Positions 1 through 12,123 of a DNA stretch of 64,000 bases are shown here, piece by piece; the stretch's first letter is position 1, and each line of letters begins with the position of its first letter. The translations under genes and the position numbers were made by a program. Source of the DNA: Agelas oroides (lineage: Eukaryota; Porifera; Demospongiae; Agelasida; Agelasidae). The DNA lies in NCBI GenBank assembly GCA_949130485.1, contig OX422183.1, positions 22,116,702-22,180,701 of the forward strand, in the 5' to 3' direction. The notes beneath the pieces are model-generated. The model had not been told where the DNA came from and did not search any database. It saw only the letters and a list, made by a program, of their open reading frames with translations.

Positions 1-361
1 TCCAGCGTTCTCTAAGCTATCTGAATAAAAGACAATGCATGCTAAGCTCCATGTTCACAGATAGCAGAGGTCCCTCGTACTCGTACGGATCGTGTTAGCT
101 TCTTGGTTGAGTGAAATAATGTACGGCGGTGCTGCTGATCCATGCCGGTGAAAGCAGCGGTAAGTCGCCATGCATGTAAGTATGTTACATGCGCAGCTGT
201 TCAACTTGCACACTAAAACTATGAAGCTAGCAGAAGAAACTTTTGTGATCACTGTCTTCGTTTTGTGAGCTACTTTTATCCACGCGCAGTTCCGTATTTT
301 AGTAGGCGGAACGGGACGGAACGTTCCGCCATAGTTCCGTTCCGTTCCGGGTTTTAGTAAC

Positions 362-545
362 GACCCTCCCCCTTATGTCGCTAAACAACTCACGGCTCTG
401 TTCCACACACAGCCACCGTTCAGCTCCCTTGTCTGTCAGACTGTAGCACAAACGATAAATTGCGTATTCTAGTTAAAGCCCAGCCCAGCACTCGAAGCAC
501 CTGGCCACGGTCACCAACTAGACTAGGCATACGGCCGCGAGACCT
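362..545 (-). repeat. Dispersed repeat, inverted copy of 46970-47190
   Basis: The reverse complement matches 46970-47190 over its length, including the block reading AGCCCAGCCCAGCACT here and AGTGCTGGGCTGGGCT there, and the CCCCCTTATGTCGC / GCGACATAAGGGGG segments. Two copies 46 kb apart in opposite orientation indicate an interspersed repeat of unknown class. Confidence 0.75.
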
Positions 546-1810
546 GGGCCTACTCAACAAATACAGCTAAAATTTTAACAAGAAAAAGAAGACTATCAAC
601 TTGGATTCCAGGTTTGTTGACCTTGAAAATACAGGGTACCGTGCCACCTTAAAGTTATAGTTAGTAAAACAACACTGTCGGACAGTGTACGAGATTTCTT
701 TTGTGACGGACCCCTCGGTTCGGCCTTCCAGCTATGTGAATGCGTTCACGTGACCGAAAGTGGGCGTGGCAACCCAAAAATTTCCGCCGCGCTTTGCGCG
801 CCGATGACTGAACCCCCCTTTCAAAATTTCTAGATCCGCCACTGGCCTCTAATTATTCCGCGCTTGCTGAGCTCTCAAGTGTAGTTTACTTTTAATAATA
901 TTCGGCAAGGCAGATTTGAAATTGATTTATTTCTGTTGAATTTTTAGAAATGCAGTGCACACTGTTTAGAGGCTTAACTAGGGGAATGCACTGCATTGTG
1001 GGGCGAGCGTGAGTGAGTTTGATGTTTCAACTGCTGTCTTAGTTTGTTGTATTAGAAACAGCAAATTTTAGCACCCAACACCCACCTAACGTGATGCTAA
1101 ACGTAGCCAAAAAACCTCATTATGAAATGCCCCCTTAAAACCTAGACCACCCTCAGAGCCCACTTCCAAGTTAACAAAGTGTCATCGTTAATATGGACCC
1201 CTCTGACCTAGAAAGTCAGCTGCGCCAGTAGGGAAGGGTGTAGGTAAGGCACAGGTAAAGTGATCTTCTGTTGTAAACTCATTGGTAAAACATCCCCCAC
1301 TGGAAGGTCACATGACTGTTGAAGTAGGATGGTCAGACCGACATTGTTGGACAGGCTGTCGGACAGCTTCTTGCTAAGTCATGGACCGAGTGGCAACTGG
1401 GACAAATGGGTGGGCATCATATGAAGTATCCTCGGATATCTGCTGGTCACTTGTTGCAGGAGAGATGTTTAAGAGGTTGCCATCATGTGGAAGCTGAGTG
1501 AGAGCATCCTCATCAATGTGTACATGGTTGGCACGATAGAAGATGTTGTTCATGGTCAACCACAGTGTACCACAGGTCTTCTAGCATATAAAATTCGATG
1601 AGACTGATCAACACCTTTTTTTCTGACGACCACAATATCAAGGTCTGAGGGCAGTCGTGGCAGCCTGTGAGCAAATGACATGACATCCCGGGATAAGTTT
1701 ATGACATGTCACTCCTGTGTAACTATGCCATGTGGTAGCTAGTCGGTAGATTGACATGGTGGGCATAACAGCTGCAACAAGCATCTCAACTTGTGTCAAG
1801 CCCTGCATTT

Positions 1811-1971
1811 GCTCGAGCCGGGCCTCTCTCTGGTTGGGAGTCTCATTGGTCCATCTCCTTTAATAGTCTTGTGTGGCCAGACTCTACCCGAAAGGGTCTG
1901 GCCATGTGAGACTACTCCTTTGCGGTGCGAGGATCATTTTCTCGAGCCGGGTCTCTCTCTGGCTGGGGATC
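1811..1971. repeat. Paired 30-bp direct repeat flanking a palindromic insertion
   Basis: CTCGAGCCGGG followed by a CTCTCTCTGG motif occurs at 1811 and again at 1942, in the same orientation. Between them lies the palindromic element at 1864-1914. Confidence 0.6.
1864..1914. mobile_element. 51-bp palindromic MITE, TAGTCT...AGACTA type
   Basis: The element starts TAGTCTTGTGTGGCCAGAC and ends with the near-reverse complement GTCTGGCCATGTGAGACTA. It is flanked by CTCCTTTAA on the left and CTCCTTTGC on the right, a 7-of-9 match consistent with an aged 9-bp target duplication. The ends match the nested element at 30032-30369. Confidence 0.6.
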
Positions 1972-3254
1972 TGTGACACTAACCGCTGTCTCCTCCGATC
2001 CAAGATACTCTTTCGTATAGGGTAGCAGATTGCAAAGCACGATGGGCTCTATCCCTTATCCTCCATCTCGCTAACCATGCCTCCCTTTGTTAAACGTTTT
2101 CAGAAGCGCGACAATCACTGTTGCGTTGGTTTCTATGCCTCAGCCTTTCCCTCCTTTCTTCAGGTTCCATAGTTGGGTTGTACAACGTTTTTCTGACTTT
2201 CAAACGTGGCTATGTCCTAGGCAACATGAACATGTGGGAATATTGCCGACAAATAGGGCAGAATGCATTTACGGAATACGCATGTACCATATATACATAT
2301 AGACAATTTCCCATTTTCAGCACAAGTGTGGGGCTCACTCACGCTTGCCCCAATTATACCCAATAATGTTACACATCAACGATCATTGAAAAAGCCAATT
2401 TATATGTAAGTAAAATAACACCAGAGTTAGCTACTTCATAGCCTGTGGAAATTCATAGAACATTCCTTTCAAAATGATGTTTTATGTAGTAAGGCCGGAT
2501 ACTGATTGAAGTCACTTGGTTACAGCACTCAACTGTTGACCAAACGTCTTAGGCCGTTCAAGCCCTATCATTGTTTCACCCTATAGCTGGGAAACCATCT
2601 CCTTGAGCTCAAATGCCGCATGGCTCAGAGGTAAAAATGTATGCTTCTAGTTTACATGATATCGAAAGACAACTGATATTCAGGGGCAGAATGTGCATGA
2701 TTGATATAACTTTTTGTCTGTACGTAGCAAAAGTCTTCAAATTACTCAATTTTTGTTTAGCGGTTAGCTAGCTAACTGGTGTGCAGTTGTGAGTCTTACC
2801 GGAAGAGAGAGTTCCTTTTTTCGGTTCTCATCTGCACACCTGCAACAAAAAAAAATCGCAGTCATGTTATAGTGAAACACACGGCACCTTACTAGCTGGT
2901 AACTACGATGATGCCATCAGTTTTTGTTGCTTACGCATTGCAGATAGTCCCACTGGGCAAAGACGTTGACTCGCGATCGGATGGAAAAACGGATTTGCAT
3001 TGGGGACATTGATTTAACGGCGTCAACGGACTGTTTCCCATCAGGACACTGTTTCACAAAGGTAGCATACACACTAGAAACTGATCAATACAGCCGTAGG
3101 CCAAAAAAAAAAGCGTGACAACGCTAGCAAACTCAGTAATTCGGCTGTGAACAAAAGGGCGTGCTCTTTTGAGCTGGAATGTTTTAATAAGTGCGATATA
3201 TTTCACGTCTCTTGACTAGTGATTTGCCAACGCTAGAACTTCAGGCTGTGTTCT

Positions 3255-3658
3255 ATGGCAACTGCAGGGACTGAGACGAATTCGAAGCCGCCCCAAGTTC
3301 AAATTTCAGCGCGGAGTGCTGTGGGAGTCGGTTCAACAGGGAATGCTGACGAAGAACTTGAAGTTAGTTCAAAGGAAAATGCCGAGAAAAAACTTGAAGT
3401 TCCAACGGACGAGAACGAAGTTAAAGACCCGATTGGGAATACCGCCGGCGATAAAGAAAGTGCCGAGGCAGAAGATGAAGAGAATTGTCCCTCGGCAACG
3501 CAGCGTACTGTCACAAGTTGTTTTTCGCGTGCATGGAAGTGGTGGCATGGTTCAGCCGCAGATAAGGAGCTAAACTGTTCAAAATGTAATGAACCATTAG
3601 GGTTGAAGAAGAGCCAGTTGAACGACCCGGATGCAGCTTCCACTATACGTTGTCAGAA
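3255..3658 (+). CDS. First coding exon of a LIM-like zinc-finger gene
   Basis: The ATG at 3255 opens 134 codons plus two bases, ending at a strong donor (GTAAGTG at 3659); without splicing the frame stops immediately. The N-terminal ~100 residues are acidic and low-complexity (rich in Glu, Asp, Lys, Asn), consistent with disorder. Near residues 90-100 is an aromatic/basic stretch (SRAWKWW), followed by a zinc-binding type CSKC motif and, at the exon end, RCQ. The phase-2 end matches the start phase of the candidate exons at 4810, 5379 and 10123. The last carries CxxCxxC, so the full protein is probably a small zinc-finger (LIM-like) protein. No specific family is recognised; the start is chosen because it is the first ATG in this frame. 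Confidence 0.6.
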
Positions 3659-4809
3659 GTAAGTGTTTGCCTGTGACATACCATGCTTTGATGATGTCAA
3701 TAATAACATGCATATGCAGTCAAGCCTTGCAAGGTTTGTAGCCTAACCAACTTCTGTACGTAACCAAGTGTATCAAGTAGCTAACTGCGAAATAACGAGA
3801 CAAAGGAATTTTGGAAGTGTCTTTTGCTTCTCGAGAGACAGTTCATCATCAAGTAAAGTACCATGGACAGTACTTACCTAGCTATAAGCTTGCAGCAGCC
3901 AATATTAGTTTTCCATTCTCAAGCATGATCACAATGACACCTGAGTATGACATTGAAAATCTTCCGCTTCTGTAGTCACTGGACTGGACTACTGGACTAC
4001 AATTTTAATGCAGTAAAAGCATTTTAAAAAAGATTCACTTAGTGGTAGAGTTGTATGCTGCAATGCGTCGACACAGAAAATCGCAGTAGGCCCTCCTGTT
4101 CTGTGGTCTGGAATTTTACACATTAACAAGTCTATCAATTCATTGAAATTCCAGCAGTGGCATTCAATGTGGCTTGGGACATGTATGATTCATGTTGGCC
4201 AGCTACTTAGGATGCTGGCACACTAATTAGAATGTAGGCTCCATATTTAAGCACACCGAAGTTTGTACTCGATACAGCCAACTGTGTAGTTGGGAGAGTC
4301 ACACGCTATTATTCAACGCAACAACAGTAGCTATGTCTTTCTCAAGCAACTACTACAGGGCCTTGCATTAGTGCAGTAATTAAAGGCCGTGGAACTGTCA
4401 GCTGAGAGAATACCTTGTGGTTGGTAATTTTCATGAGAACAACTTTTTGTGAAGCAAAATCTGTGTTTCTGAAAAATTTTTGTGATCGTGATTTTCACAG
4501 TCAGTGATTTTTCGAACGTGCATGTGTTTCGTAAGTCACCAATCATCAGCCGGCACTTATTTCAACCATTTCTTCGAAACTCCCGCGATCTTTTTAAGGC
4601 CCTAGGAATGAACCTTGGGAGACAGTGTTCATTTTTTTAATGACTATAGTTGGCAGTCCGAAGTGTGTTTTGTGGCAAGGCCCAAAGGAAACATTGCTAG
4701 GAGTTATGTTATTAAGTTTGAGCTACAAACTAGTGCACGAGAGTGCCCAATACCCCTACAGTTTATTACTCAACAATAGCTAGCTAGAAATAAATTTTTT
4801 CTTTCGTAG

Positions 4810-4863
4810 CCTGATATCATCTATGGATTGTTCACCCAGTAGTAATGAGTCTGAAGACGAAGA
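4810..4863 (+). CDS. Candidate small exon 2 of the LIM-like gene
   Basis: A 54-bp open segment between an acceptor (TTTCTTTCGTAG) and a donor (GTATGT). It starts and ends in phase 2, so it joins the 3255-3658 exon and the 10123 exon without changing frame. It would encode a Ser/Glu/Asp-rich stretch including SPSSNESEDEE. Composition fits the acidic N-terminus upstream. The call rests only on splice motifs and phase. Confidence 0.4.
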
Positions 4864-5378
4864 GTATGTTGTCCCAATTTTGTCAATTTTTGCTTTACCC
4901 TTTGTACTTTGAGCAAGTACTGAAGACAAAGTTCATGTTCTAACTTAACAATCATTGACCAACCAAGTAGCAAATAGATTATAGTTTTTATAAACAAGTG
5001 TTACCATGGCAACATGCTAACAATCCTAAAATTGGAGGGGGTCAAAGTTTAATTATCTTTTGCTAAATGTGGAATGTCAAAAGCCTTTCTATCTCGATGA
5101 AATGGATATTTAGCGAAAGCTCTTTGCTTTAGCTATCTGACCCTGGGTAGGGACACAGTACCAGATACAACATGAAGTTCCAAGAAACAAATATAGGTGT
5201 TTTCATGCCTGAAATCTGCATTTATTTCAATTTTTAAAGCTCACTTCTCCAGTGAAAGCAACAACAGCTCCTGTCCCTAGGTCCAGTACGTTAGTAAAAC
5301 TAGTCCTCTACACACTCTCAAAGTTTCAGCTACAAATGTAGCCATCTGACCTTCCGCATCAACCGCCAAAGATGATAG

Positions 5379-5456
5379 GTCATCGCATTCGAGTAGCTCA
5401 TTCGCCTCTCCTGCCCCTAGAAACATGCAGCGTTCGATCTCAATCGCAGCCCTTCG
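5379..5456 (+). CDS. Candidate Ser-rich exon of the LIM-like gene
   Basis: A 78-bp segment from an acceptor at GATGATAG to a donor GTAAGTC, again phase 2 at both ends. It would encode a serine-rich peptide with a basic RNMQRSISIAAL stretch, which resembles a phosphorylatable linker. The polypyrimidine tract before the acceptor is weak and the frame upstream has a stop, so this exon is only a suggestion. Confidence 0.3.
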
Positions 5457-5799
5457 GTAAGTCAGACCTACCTACTTCACAACCATGGATTACACAAAGC
5501 TAAACAATACGGACTAACAGCCAGAATAACAACACCAAGTTAAAGCTAAGAAGCTTAGACGCGGCAGCCATTCAATCTCTGCAAACTATGGCAATACTTT
5601 CGCGTACTTCCATGTTACGAATAGTACATTTGGGGGCCGCTTTAACCGACCTGAGAGGGGAGACAACACCTGAAACTTCTGTAATGCCTGAGACATCTGT
5701 ATAGTGGAAGCTACGAACCTTGAGAAATCTTTAGCTGCAGACAAGAATCTCGCAACTTTCGAGACATCTGTGATTGCAGCTACACTAATCTAAAGATCA

Positions 5800-5965
5800 G
5801 TGGCATAGCCAGGATGAGCAAGTTACATGGGCACACTCAATGCATGCATAACATGCATCTGCTAGGAGACCTAGGGCATGCTCCCACCATGAAAATTTAT
5901 TCAATTACACACTCTGAGATCGCTTCTGAGGTCATTTTCGGCCACAAATACCATTCCGTCTTACC
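5800..5965 (+). repeat. Degenerate copy of the GGCATGCTCCCCC dispersed repeat
   Basis: Contains the GTGGCATAGCCAGGAT entry motif and the CTGAGATCGCTTCTGAGG / CATTTTCGG block shared with copies near 19735, 21880 and 27455. The diagnostic GGCATGCTCCCCC core is only partly kept (GGCATGCTCCCACC). Confidence 0.6.
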
Positions 5966-7520
5966 TGTATGCTCGCTTCATGTCCGGATGAAACTTGCGA
6001 TCGCACATGCTAATAATTGATCTTTGAGCTTAGCTTTGTACACTATTTTTACCTGGGCACCAGCAAATTTTACATGGGCACAGGCCCAGGTATGCCCGGG
6101 TGTAGCTACACCACTGCTTAAGATCTCTGTAGCAGGACAAACCCTGTGGGCACTGTACATTCCGAGACTGCTGTAGCGCAAGATGCAAACCCTGACACTT
6201 GTGCAGTACAAGCCTTCATGCAGTATTCTTTAGGTAGGTTTGAGTGCATGTACGATTGTATTTACAATGTGATACAGCCCATGGTACTGCTTGTTGTTGG
6301 TGTGGGATCCCAAAACTTGGAGTACCCCCTTTTTTTCTCAAGAAATGTTTATTTGTGTCCCCAGAACCTGGTTGTGAACTTTCCCAGGTACAGCCCATAA
6401 CTTATAAGAAACCCTCATAGTATTTGGCCACTCTGATAAGAAAATCCACATGTGATTCCCTTGAACACTGGAAAATTAAGTGATGGGATTTGAGAAAAGA
6501 GACCACTTCATGAGTAAATTGTCACTATAAGCCTATATAGTCATGCTGGTCATATATAGTAAACTTGGATTATTGCATCTTAGGTAGGTATGGGCTTTCC
6601 CTACCTTCTGACCAACTTGGAACTCCAAGTGTCACAACTACAATCCTCCATGTACTCATACCATGTGTGCATATTTAACACTAACAATCCCTTGTAAATT
6701 AGTTTACAGCTAATATGTACCGAACATGGTTAGAAGCTAGCTGCTAACAAGCTGCTGTAAAAATGATGAACACGCACATAATTATGTTAGAATATGGAAA
6801 GGTGTGAAATAAAGCTATATTCTCTGAAATCAATCCTCTTCTGCATAATTACTGCCCACTTGTGTTAAGAAACCTACATCTGCTTTGAAGCCATCCAGGT
6901 ATAATTGTCTAACGCATTACTTGTACATGTGCATATGTTTACTTACATTTCCATAGCTTGCCTATGAAGAAGTTCATGCAGAGAAGTAGGGCAATCCTGG
7001 CTTTTTTGAAAGCAAACCACCTGGAGGCATTACCTAGCACACTCACTCAATGTTCCTCACAATATACCAGCAGTAAGGGTGGTAGTAGAGTATCAAAGTT
7101 TCTTATCACCGTTACTTCAGTCAAAACTGTTGGATGTAGTACAAAAAGAAAACAGGAGCACAAGTTCTAACAAGGGCAGAGATATGAGAGAAGAGAAGAG
7201 ACTGAAAAGAAAAGGTCATAAAAGAGAAGACCAAGAAGTTGAAAGAGAAAGCCAAGAAAATAGCCAAGAAGCCAAAAGAAAACTCCAGACCGACACTACC
7301 GGTAACCACAAAAATTGTACAGCTAGTGTACTTGGAATGTTGGAGACATTTGAAGTGACCTTGAAACAGATAGATGTTGTGCATGTTTTGGTCATGACAG
7401 TGAAGGCCAAGGAACAGGTTGAGAATGGCTGCAATATTTGTCACTGAGGATGTTGGATCCATGAAGAGTTTATTGAAGATTACACACCTACAGTCGTGTT
7501 CTGTCCTCTCTGTCAGCATG
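5966..7520. other. Intron-like sequence with one possible exon at 6957-7072
   Basis: Mostly featureless intronic sequence. The stretch 6957-7072 sits between an acceptor (TTTCCATAG) and donor (GTAAGG) and reads as a basic, leucine-containing peptide (MKKFMQRSRAILAFLKANH). It would shift the phase from 2 to 1 and so cannot join directly to the exon at 10123; it may be an exon of an alternative form or a chance frame. A Lys/Glu-rich open frame at 7150-7440 has no recognisable domain. Confidence 0.3.
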
Positions 7521-8134
7521 TTAAACTCTGATGCACTGCAAAAACTACTTGGTTAAAGTAACCTCACCAAGTGGTCACTCAAGTTTCAGGGTTAATTGAA
7601 TTAGTGAGAGAATTTAAACACTGAAATTCCCATCCATCATCCCCTCACAATTCAATCAAGCTTCATTAAGAAGCAAAGAGTTAGTACAGACACTTGTCTG
7701 CTAGCTAATGGACATTCATACCACCACCTGCTGGCTATTATCCGGTTCCATAACTATCCATCATCCCCCCTACGATCCATCAGGCTTTATTAAGAAACAA
7801 AGAGCTATCACAGACAAGTGTCTGTAGTAGCTCTTTGCAAGCTAATGGAAGTGTGAGGGTGATGATGGATGGTGATATGTTTGTGAATTCTCTTCATAGT
7901 ACTCACCAGTTCAGTGAAACCTGAAATCTGATTAAAGTGTGTGTAAAAATGATTCTGGATCCGTTAAAGGTTGTACTGAAGACTAGCTACACATCTACAT
8001 TGTTTTGTCCCATTTGTCAGACTGTAAAAATTGTTGCGGATCCATTAAACTCTTGTGTATAAAAATTATTGTAGTATGCTGCTGAGTCCAAAAGTTGCTG
8101 GAAGTTGTGAAGTATTGATCAACAAAAGATCCTT
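7521..8134. repeat. Repeat-rich stretch, CCATCATCC family
   Basis: Two similar segments (about 7635-7715 and 7755-7865) share ATTAAGAA(G/A)CAAAGAG and ACAGACA(C/A)..GTCTG motifs, and a third copy lies at 16255-16345. Position 7536 carries a solo CACTGCAAAAAC end like that of the element at 8135. No gene seen. Confidence 0.5.
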
Positions 8135-8569
8135 CACTGCAAAAACAAGTTGGTCATTTTAACCACAGAGTGGTTACCATGGTTGCTGACCAGCTGCAGA
8201 GACAGTGGTTATGAGTGGTTTACTTTGGTATTAGAGACTTATTGCATAAGGAAACCCAATAGGCAGCTGCCTAGTTCATCTTACAACCACAATACACTGA
8301 CAAACTTCAGAACATCTGTGAAGGAGCATTACAAATGCACTTTTGTTCCAGTAAGGAACTTCCATGCTCTCAGGTGAGGGAATGACAGATGTTATGAGGG
8401 CTTTCAGTGTGTTGTGGTTGCAAGATGAACTTGGCAGCTGCTGCTTGGATTGCCTTATGCAATTAGTCTCTAATACCAAAGTAAGCCTCTTATAACCACT
8501 GTCTCTCCAGTTTGTCTGCAACTGGGGTAACCACTCTGTGGTTAAAATGACCAACTTGTTTTTGCAGTG
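8135..8569. mobile_element. 435-bp inverted-repeat element with CACTGCAAAAA ends
   Basis: The left end CACTGCAAAAACAAGTTGG and right end CCAACTTGTTTTTGCAGTG are reverse complements, and the similarity continues inward for about 200 bp on each arm with mismatches, so the element is a long foldback. It has no coding capacity. CACTG termini recall CACTA/EnSpm elements, but the target duplication is unclear and the superfamily is not settled. Confidence 0.7.
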
Positions 8570-9522
8570 TTATAGTAGCCGATATTTGGCACACTAGGTC
8601 GATATTTGGTCTACAATGGTTGTTTGCAAAGTTTACGGCCGCATGTACTTAAGAACCCAATAACCATTTTCACCCACTGCACATTAACTAGGGATAACTT
8701 GTATTTCCATTCTTGCAAGCCAGAAGTTCTGGAACTGTTTCTGGACAGAATCAAAGCTAAAAGGGCAAAGTTAGGCTGATATCTACTTGCATGATGGCTC
8801 TGCTTGTAAAGAAATTTTGTCTATGTACTTCTCTCCAAGGCACTCAAGTAGGTGAGCATGCATCATGTATCAAAGTATGTCAGGCTGATGATTGTGCCTT
8901 CAGACTTTGGTTCATTGAATGGACGGAATATGTTAAACAGGACACTATCTGCTGATCCAGTTGGATACAGTCCATTAGCGGATACTACCCAACCAGTCGT
9001 AATCGGCTAGCAAATATGTCTGTCAGACACAATCTATACTAAATTGTCACAAGTCATGAGGAAACCAATCCACCTTGAAACCATTGTTGTTCAGCTAAGT
9101 GCTTCTTCAGTGTTTTGATACTGCAGCCATAGTTTGCCCTTGTGAACCTGCTGAAGTTGAGCAACTCCTAACAGGCTACGTTCTTAGTGTGAATGAACTG
9201 TATGAGAATCTGCTGCTACAGTAGTGCTTAATTCTTGGTACGCATTGATTGCATTTTCAGTTAGCTACACAGTCACGGGTGGTGTAGTACGTGATGGGGG
9301 TTGAATTTAGAAAGGTTAAGACTAACCACAATGTAGTGCTTCATTTATGATATAAATACTTTCTGAGGTAATGGCTAACTTTTGCTTGCATACCGTAGGT
9401 GCCAGTTGTTTAGCGTATCTCTTTGTTATGCATATTATTTATTAAGCGCATGATTGCAGAGGGTTTTACCCATCACATGAAAAGCCGATGACCTGATGTG
9501 TTCTCTACTGGGTAGGCGATGT
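8570..9522. other. No gene recognised
   Basis: Unique-looking sequence without long open frames, splice-supported exons or obvious repeats. Confidence 0.4.
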
Positions 9523-9730
9523 GCCTACATGTATGTATCTGAATCTGCAATAATTTTATCCCGTAGGAAGGGGTCATACAAAAGGTAATGCTAAATACGT
9601 ATTTCCCCTACACATAACAGCTACTTGAGCATTTACAACAAAGAGAACAAGTAAAAATCCAGCAAAACAAAACAAGAAGAAAATGGAAAAAATGATGATA
9701 CACTAGTACAGGAAATTACTCAACTTAAGC

Positions 9731-10033
9731 TTATAGGATTGAAAGCATGAAGCATTTAGCAACAACATGTGGAAGCTCATTCCACAGAAAGGGACAATTT
9801 ACAAAAAAGGAGTACCTAAAAGCATTTATTCGTGACTGTCTACAAAACAGAGTGAGGTTATGAGATCTAGTACAAGAGGCTCTGGTAAAGTTTAAGTAAT
9901 CACTGAAGTCAATACAGTCCAGCTTGTGGATTATTTTATACACCTGACAACAAATGAGGAACTGCCTTCTCAGTTGTAATGTGGGCCAGTGAAGCTCATC
10001 ACAGATCTTCTCGTATGGCTTAGACCACTTCAT
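9731..10033 (-). pseudogene. CR1-like LINE reverse transcriptase C-terminal fragment (copy 1)
   Basis: A 100-codon open frame reads as the C-terminal tail of CR1/L2-like non-LTR retrotransposon ORF2, with the conserved spacing WPTLQLRRQFLICCQVYKII, then SRINAFRYSFF and FLWNELP. The catalytic reverse transcriptase and endonuclease are absent, so this is a 5'-truncated insertion, usual for LINEs. The downstream tail (minus strand, 9523-9730) has the CTACGGGATAAAATTATTG block common before the 3' end of such elements. Confidence 0.8.
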
Positions 10034-10122
10034 GGATGGATTGTGTATTTATGGTTAGCTACATGGCCATGTTAAAGGACTGTATGCTGCCTACATACAG
10101 TTATACTCACTCTCTTTTATAG

Positions 10123-10242
10123 ATGCAGACTCAGGGATACTGATTACCACTGTTTTGTGTGCGCAGAATGTCAAGGTGTATTCACTGATCCACCCACTAT
10201 AGAAGGCTTTGATGTGGATGAGGGAGATATGCTGTGTCGCAA
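10123..10242 (+). CDS. LIM-like zinc-finger exon (copy 1)
   Basis: A 120-bp segment between a good acceptor (CTCTTTTATAG) and donor (GTAAGAG), phase 2 at both ends. It encodes 39 residues with HCFVCAEC followed 21 residues later by DMLC, matching the C-x2-C-x2-C-x(16-21)-C layout of the second finger of a LIM domain. The preceding exon supplies CxxC motifs. The usual histidine three residues before the first of these cysteines is an Asp here, with His shifted next to the Cys, so coordination may be atypical. Because the exon is phase-symmetric, its duplicate at 11813-11932 could be spliced in without breaking the frame. Confidence 0.65.
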
Positions 10243-10433
10243 GTAAGAGTCTGTCACATGATATAAGACAGTATAATTATTTAAAATGTGTGAAAAGGTA
10301 GGGATAGCATGCCGAAAATGCAAACAATTAAGGTAGAAATGATATAAAAGTGAAGGTTAATATACAAAGCCTCATCTATCCCTATAATCTTCACCCTAGC
10401 TGCAACATAATAACTAGAAAATATAGAACATTG

Positions 10434-10454
10434 TTGGGGCGAGCCTGAGCAAGC
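10434..10454 (+). repeat. Left end of GGGGCGAGCC element (copy 1)
   Basis: TTGGGGCGAGCCTGAGCAAG is the terminal inverted repeat sequence discussed for 12124-13022; this copy lies within duplication copy 1 and its right end was not duplicated. Confidence 0.6.
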
Positions 10455-11084
10455 TGATACAGGCCATCTCCTAGCAAACTGAAAAATGGGTGCCAGGAGA
10501 AGGCTTCTATGCATGTCCCTGTGTAGTCTGTCCCCTGCCCAGGGGAAGGCTTGTCTGTCCTCTGTGTAGTCTGTCCCCTGGTACTGGGTGCCAGGGGAAG
10601 GCTTGTTTGTCTATATGTTGTCTGTCTCCTGGCCCGGTGTTCTTAGAGAGGCTCCAGAATCCAGGGGAAGGCATGTCAGTGGAGTTTGTCTCATGTATGG
10701 GATAGGACAGCTACAGTCAGTGTGGATACATATGCATGGACTAAGCTCTACACTAAAATCATGAGCTGAATTTTATAAGTGCCGTTTGCGCATGGCCCTT
10801 ACCTCGGAAGCGACCTCAACCACCATGATCGAAATTTGTACTGCCTGTGGGCAGCCTGCCGTTCATGATCTGTAGCACGCAGCACATACAAACAAGGAGT
10901 AAGTTGCTATGCGTACTTCAACTTCAGTCGTCTCAGCTCCGGGTCACCGACGCTGCACTCTGGCAATAGCCCTTCACGTGGATCACCTACCGAGTGCATG
11001 AGCTCGATCTTTGTAATATTGAAATTTAAACGCGCTCATTTAAAAATTTACGGTATATAGCCGCAAGCAAGCAAGCAAATAATA

Positions 11085-11151
11085 GTTACATTCCCCAGAC
11101 GGAGCAGCATGAGCCCGAAGGGCGAATGCTGTTCTGTCTGGGGAATGTAAC
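11085..11151. repeat. 67-bp palindrome (copy 1)
   Basis: GTTACATTCCCCAGAC and GTCTGGGGAATGTAAC form complementary arms around a short centre that also pairs partly (GCAGCAT / ATGCTG). It could form a stable hairpin; likely a small MITE. Confidence 0.75.
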
Positions 11152-11420
11152 TTATTTGTTAGATGTTACCCCTAGCAACCCACTGCCACACCCATAATCA
11201 CCTCCACCCATTGCCTACATGTATGTATCTGAATCTGCAATAATTTTATCCCGTAGGAAGGGGTCATACAAAAGGTAATGCTAAATACGTATTTCCCCTA
11301 CACATAACAGCTACTTGAGCATTTACAACAAAGAGAACAAGTAAAAATCCAGCAAAACAAAACAAGAAGAAAATGGAAAAAATGATGATACACTAGTACA
11401 GGAAATTACTCAACTTAAGC

Positions 11421-11723
11421 TTATAGGATTGAAAGCATGAAGCATTTAGCAACAACATGTGGAAGCTCATTCCACAGAAAGGGACAATTTACAAAAAAGG
11501 AGTACCTAAAAGCATTTATTCGTGACTGTCTACAAAACAGAGTGAGGTTATGAGATCTAGTACAAGAGGCTCTGGTAAAGTTTAAGTAATCACTGAAGTC
11601 AATACAGTCCAGCTTGTGGATTATTTTATACACCTGACAACAAATGAGGAACTGCCTTCTCAGTTGTAATGTGGGCCAGTGAAGCTCATCACAGATCTTC
11701 TCGTATGGCTTAGACCACTTCAT
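11421..11723 (-). pseudogene. CR1-like LINE fragment (copy 2)
   Basis: Identical to 9731-10033, carried by the tandem duplication rather than by independent retrotransposition. Confidence 0.8.
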
Positions 11724-11812
11724 GGATGGATTGTGTATTTATGGTTAGCTACATGGCCATGTTAAAGGACTGTATGCTGCCTACATACAGTTATACTCAC
11801 TCTCTTTTATAG

Positions 11813-11932
11813 ATGCAGACTCAGGGATACTGATTACCACTGTTTTGTGTGCGCAGAATGTCAAGGTGTATTCACTGATCCACCCACTATAGAAGGCTTT
11901 GATGTGGATGAGGGAGATATGCTGTGTCGCAA
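11813..11932 (+). CDS. LIM-like zinc-finger exon (copy 2)
   Basis: Identical to 10123-10242, with the same splice sites and phase. If both exons are used, the protein has two identical finger units joined through a CRKC junction; if not, they are mutually exclusive or one is an assembly artefact. Confidence 0.55.
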
Positions 11933-12123
11933 GTAAGAGTCTGTCACATGATATAAGACAGTATAATTATTTAAAATGTGTGAAAAGGTAGGGATAGCAT
12001 GCCGAAAATGCAAACAATTAAGGTAGAAATGATATAAAAGTGAAGGTTAATATACAAAGCCTCATCTATCCCTATAATCTTCACCCTAGCTGCAACATAA
12101 TAACTAGAAAATATAGAACATTG

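Larger units (their letters stand above)
1..3254. other. Gene-free upstream region with repeats
   Basis: No convincing coding exon is visible. The region holds GGAAC/GTTCC-rich sequence near 290-356 (related to 13200-13265), a dispersed repeat at 362-545, a stretch near 700-850 resembling repeat ends elsewhere, two copies of a 30-bp direct repeat around a small palindromic insertion (1811-1971), and near 2325-2360 an end of the GGGGCGAGCC-type repeat seen complete at 12124-13022. Short open frames here show no domain-like composition. Confidence 0.6.
9523..11212. repeat. 1690-bp tandem duplication, copy 1
   Basis: This block and the next are identical wherever compared, with every contained feature offset by exactly 1690 bp. 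It contains, in order, the 3' end of a minus-strand LINE, a LIM-like exon, an end of the GGGGCGAGCC element and a 67-bp palindrome. The left boundary coincides with the LINE 3' terminus. Boundaries are accurate to a few bases. The perfect identity means either very recent duplication or an assembly duplication. Confidence 0.9.

Noticed and set aside
8150-8554. Open frames of 75 and 92 codons
   Set aside because: They are the two arms of the CACTG inverted-repeat element read in opposite directions, and the peptides are near copies of each other.
10490-10705. Cys/Pro-rich 71-codon frame (also at 12180-12395)
   Set aside because: It translates a GGGGAAGGC / GTCTGTCCCCTG direct repeat and lies inside an intron-like duplicated segment.
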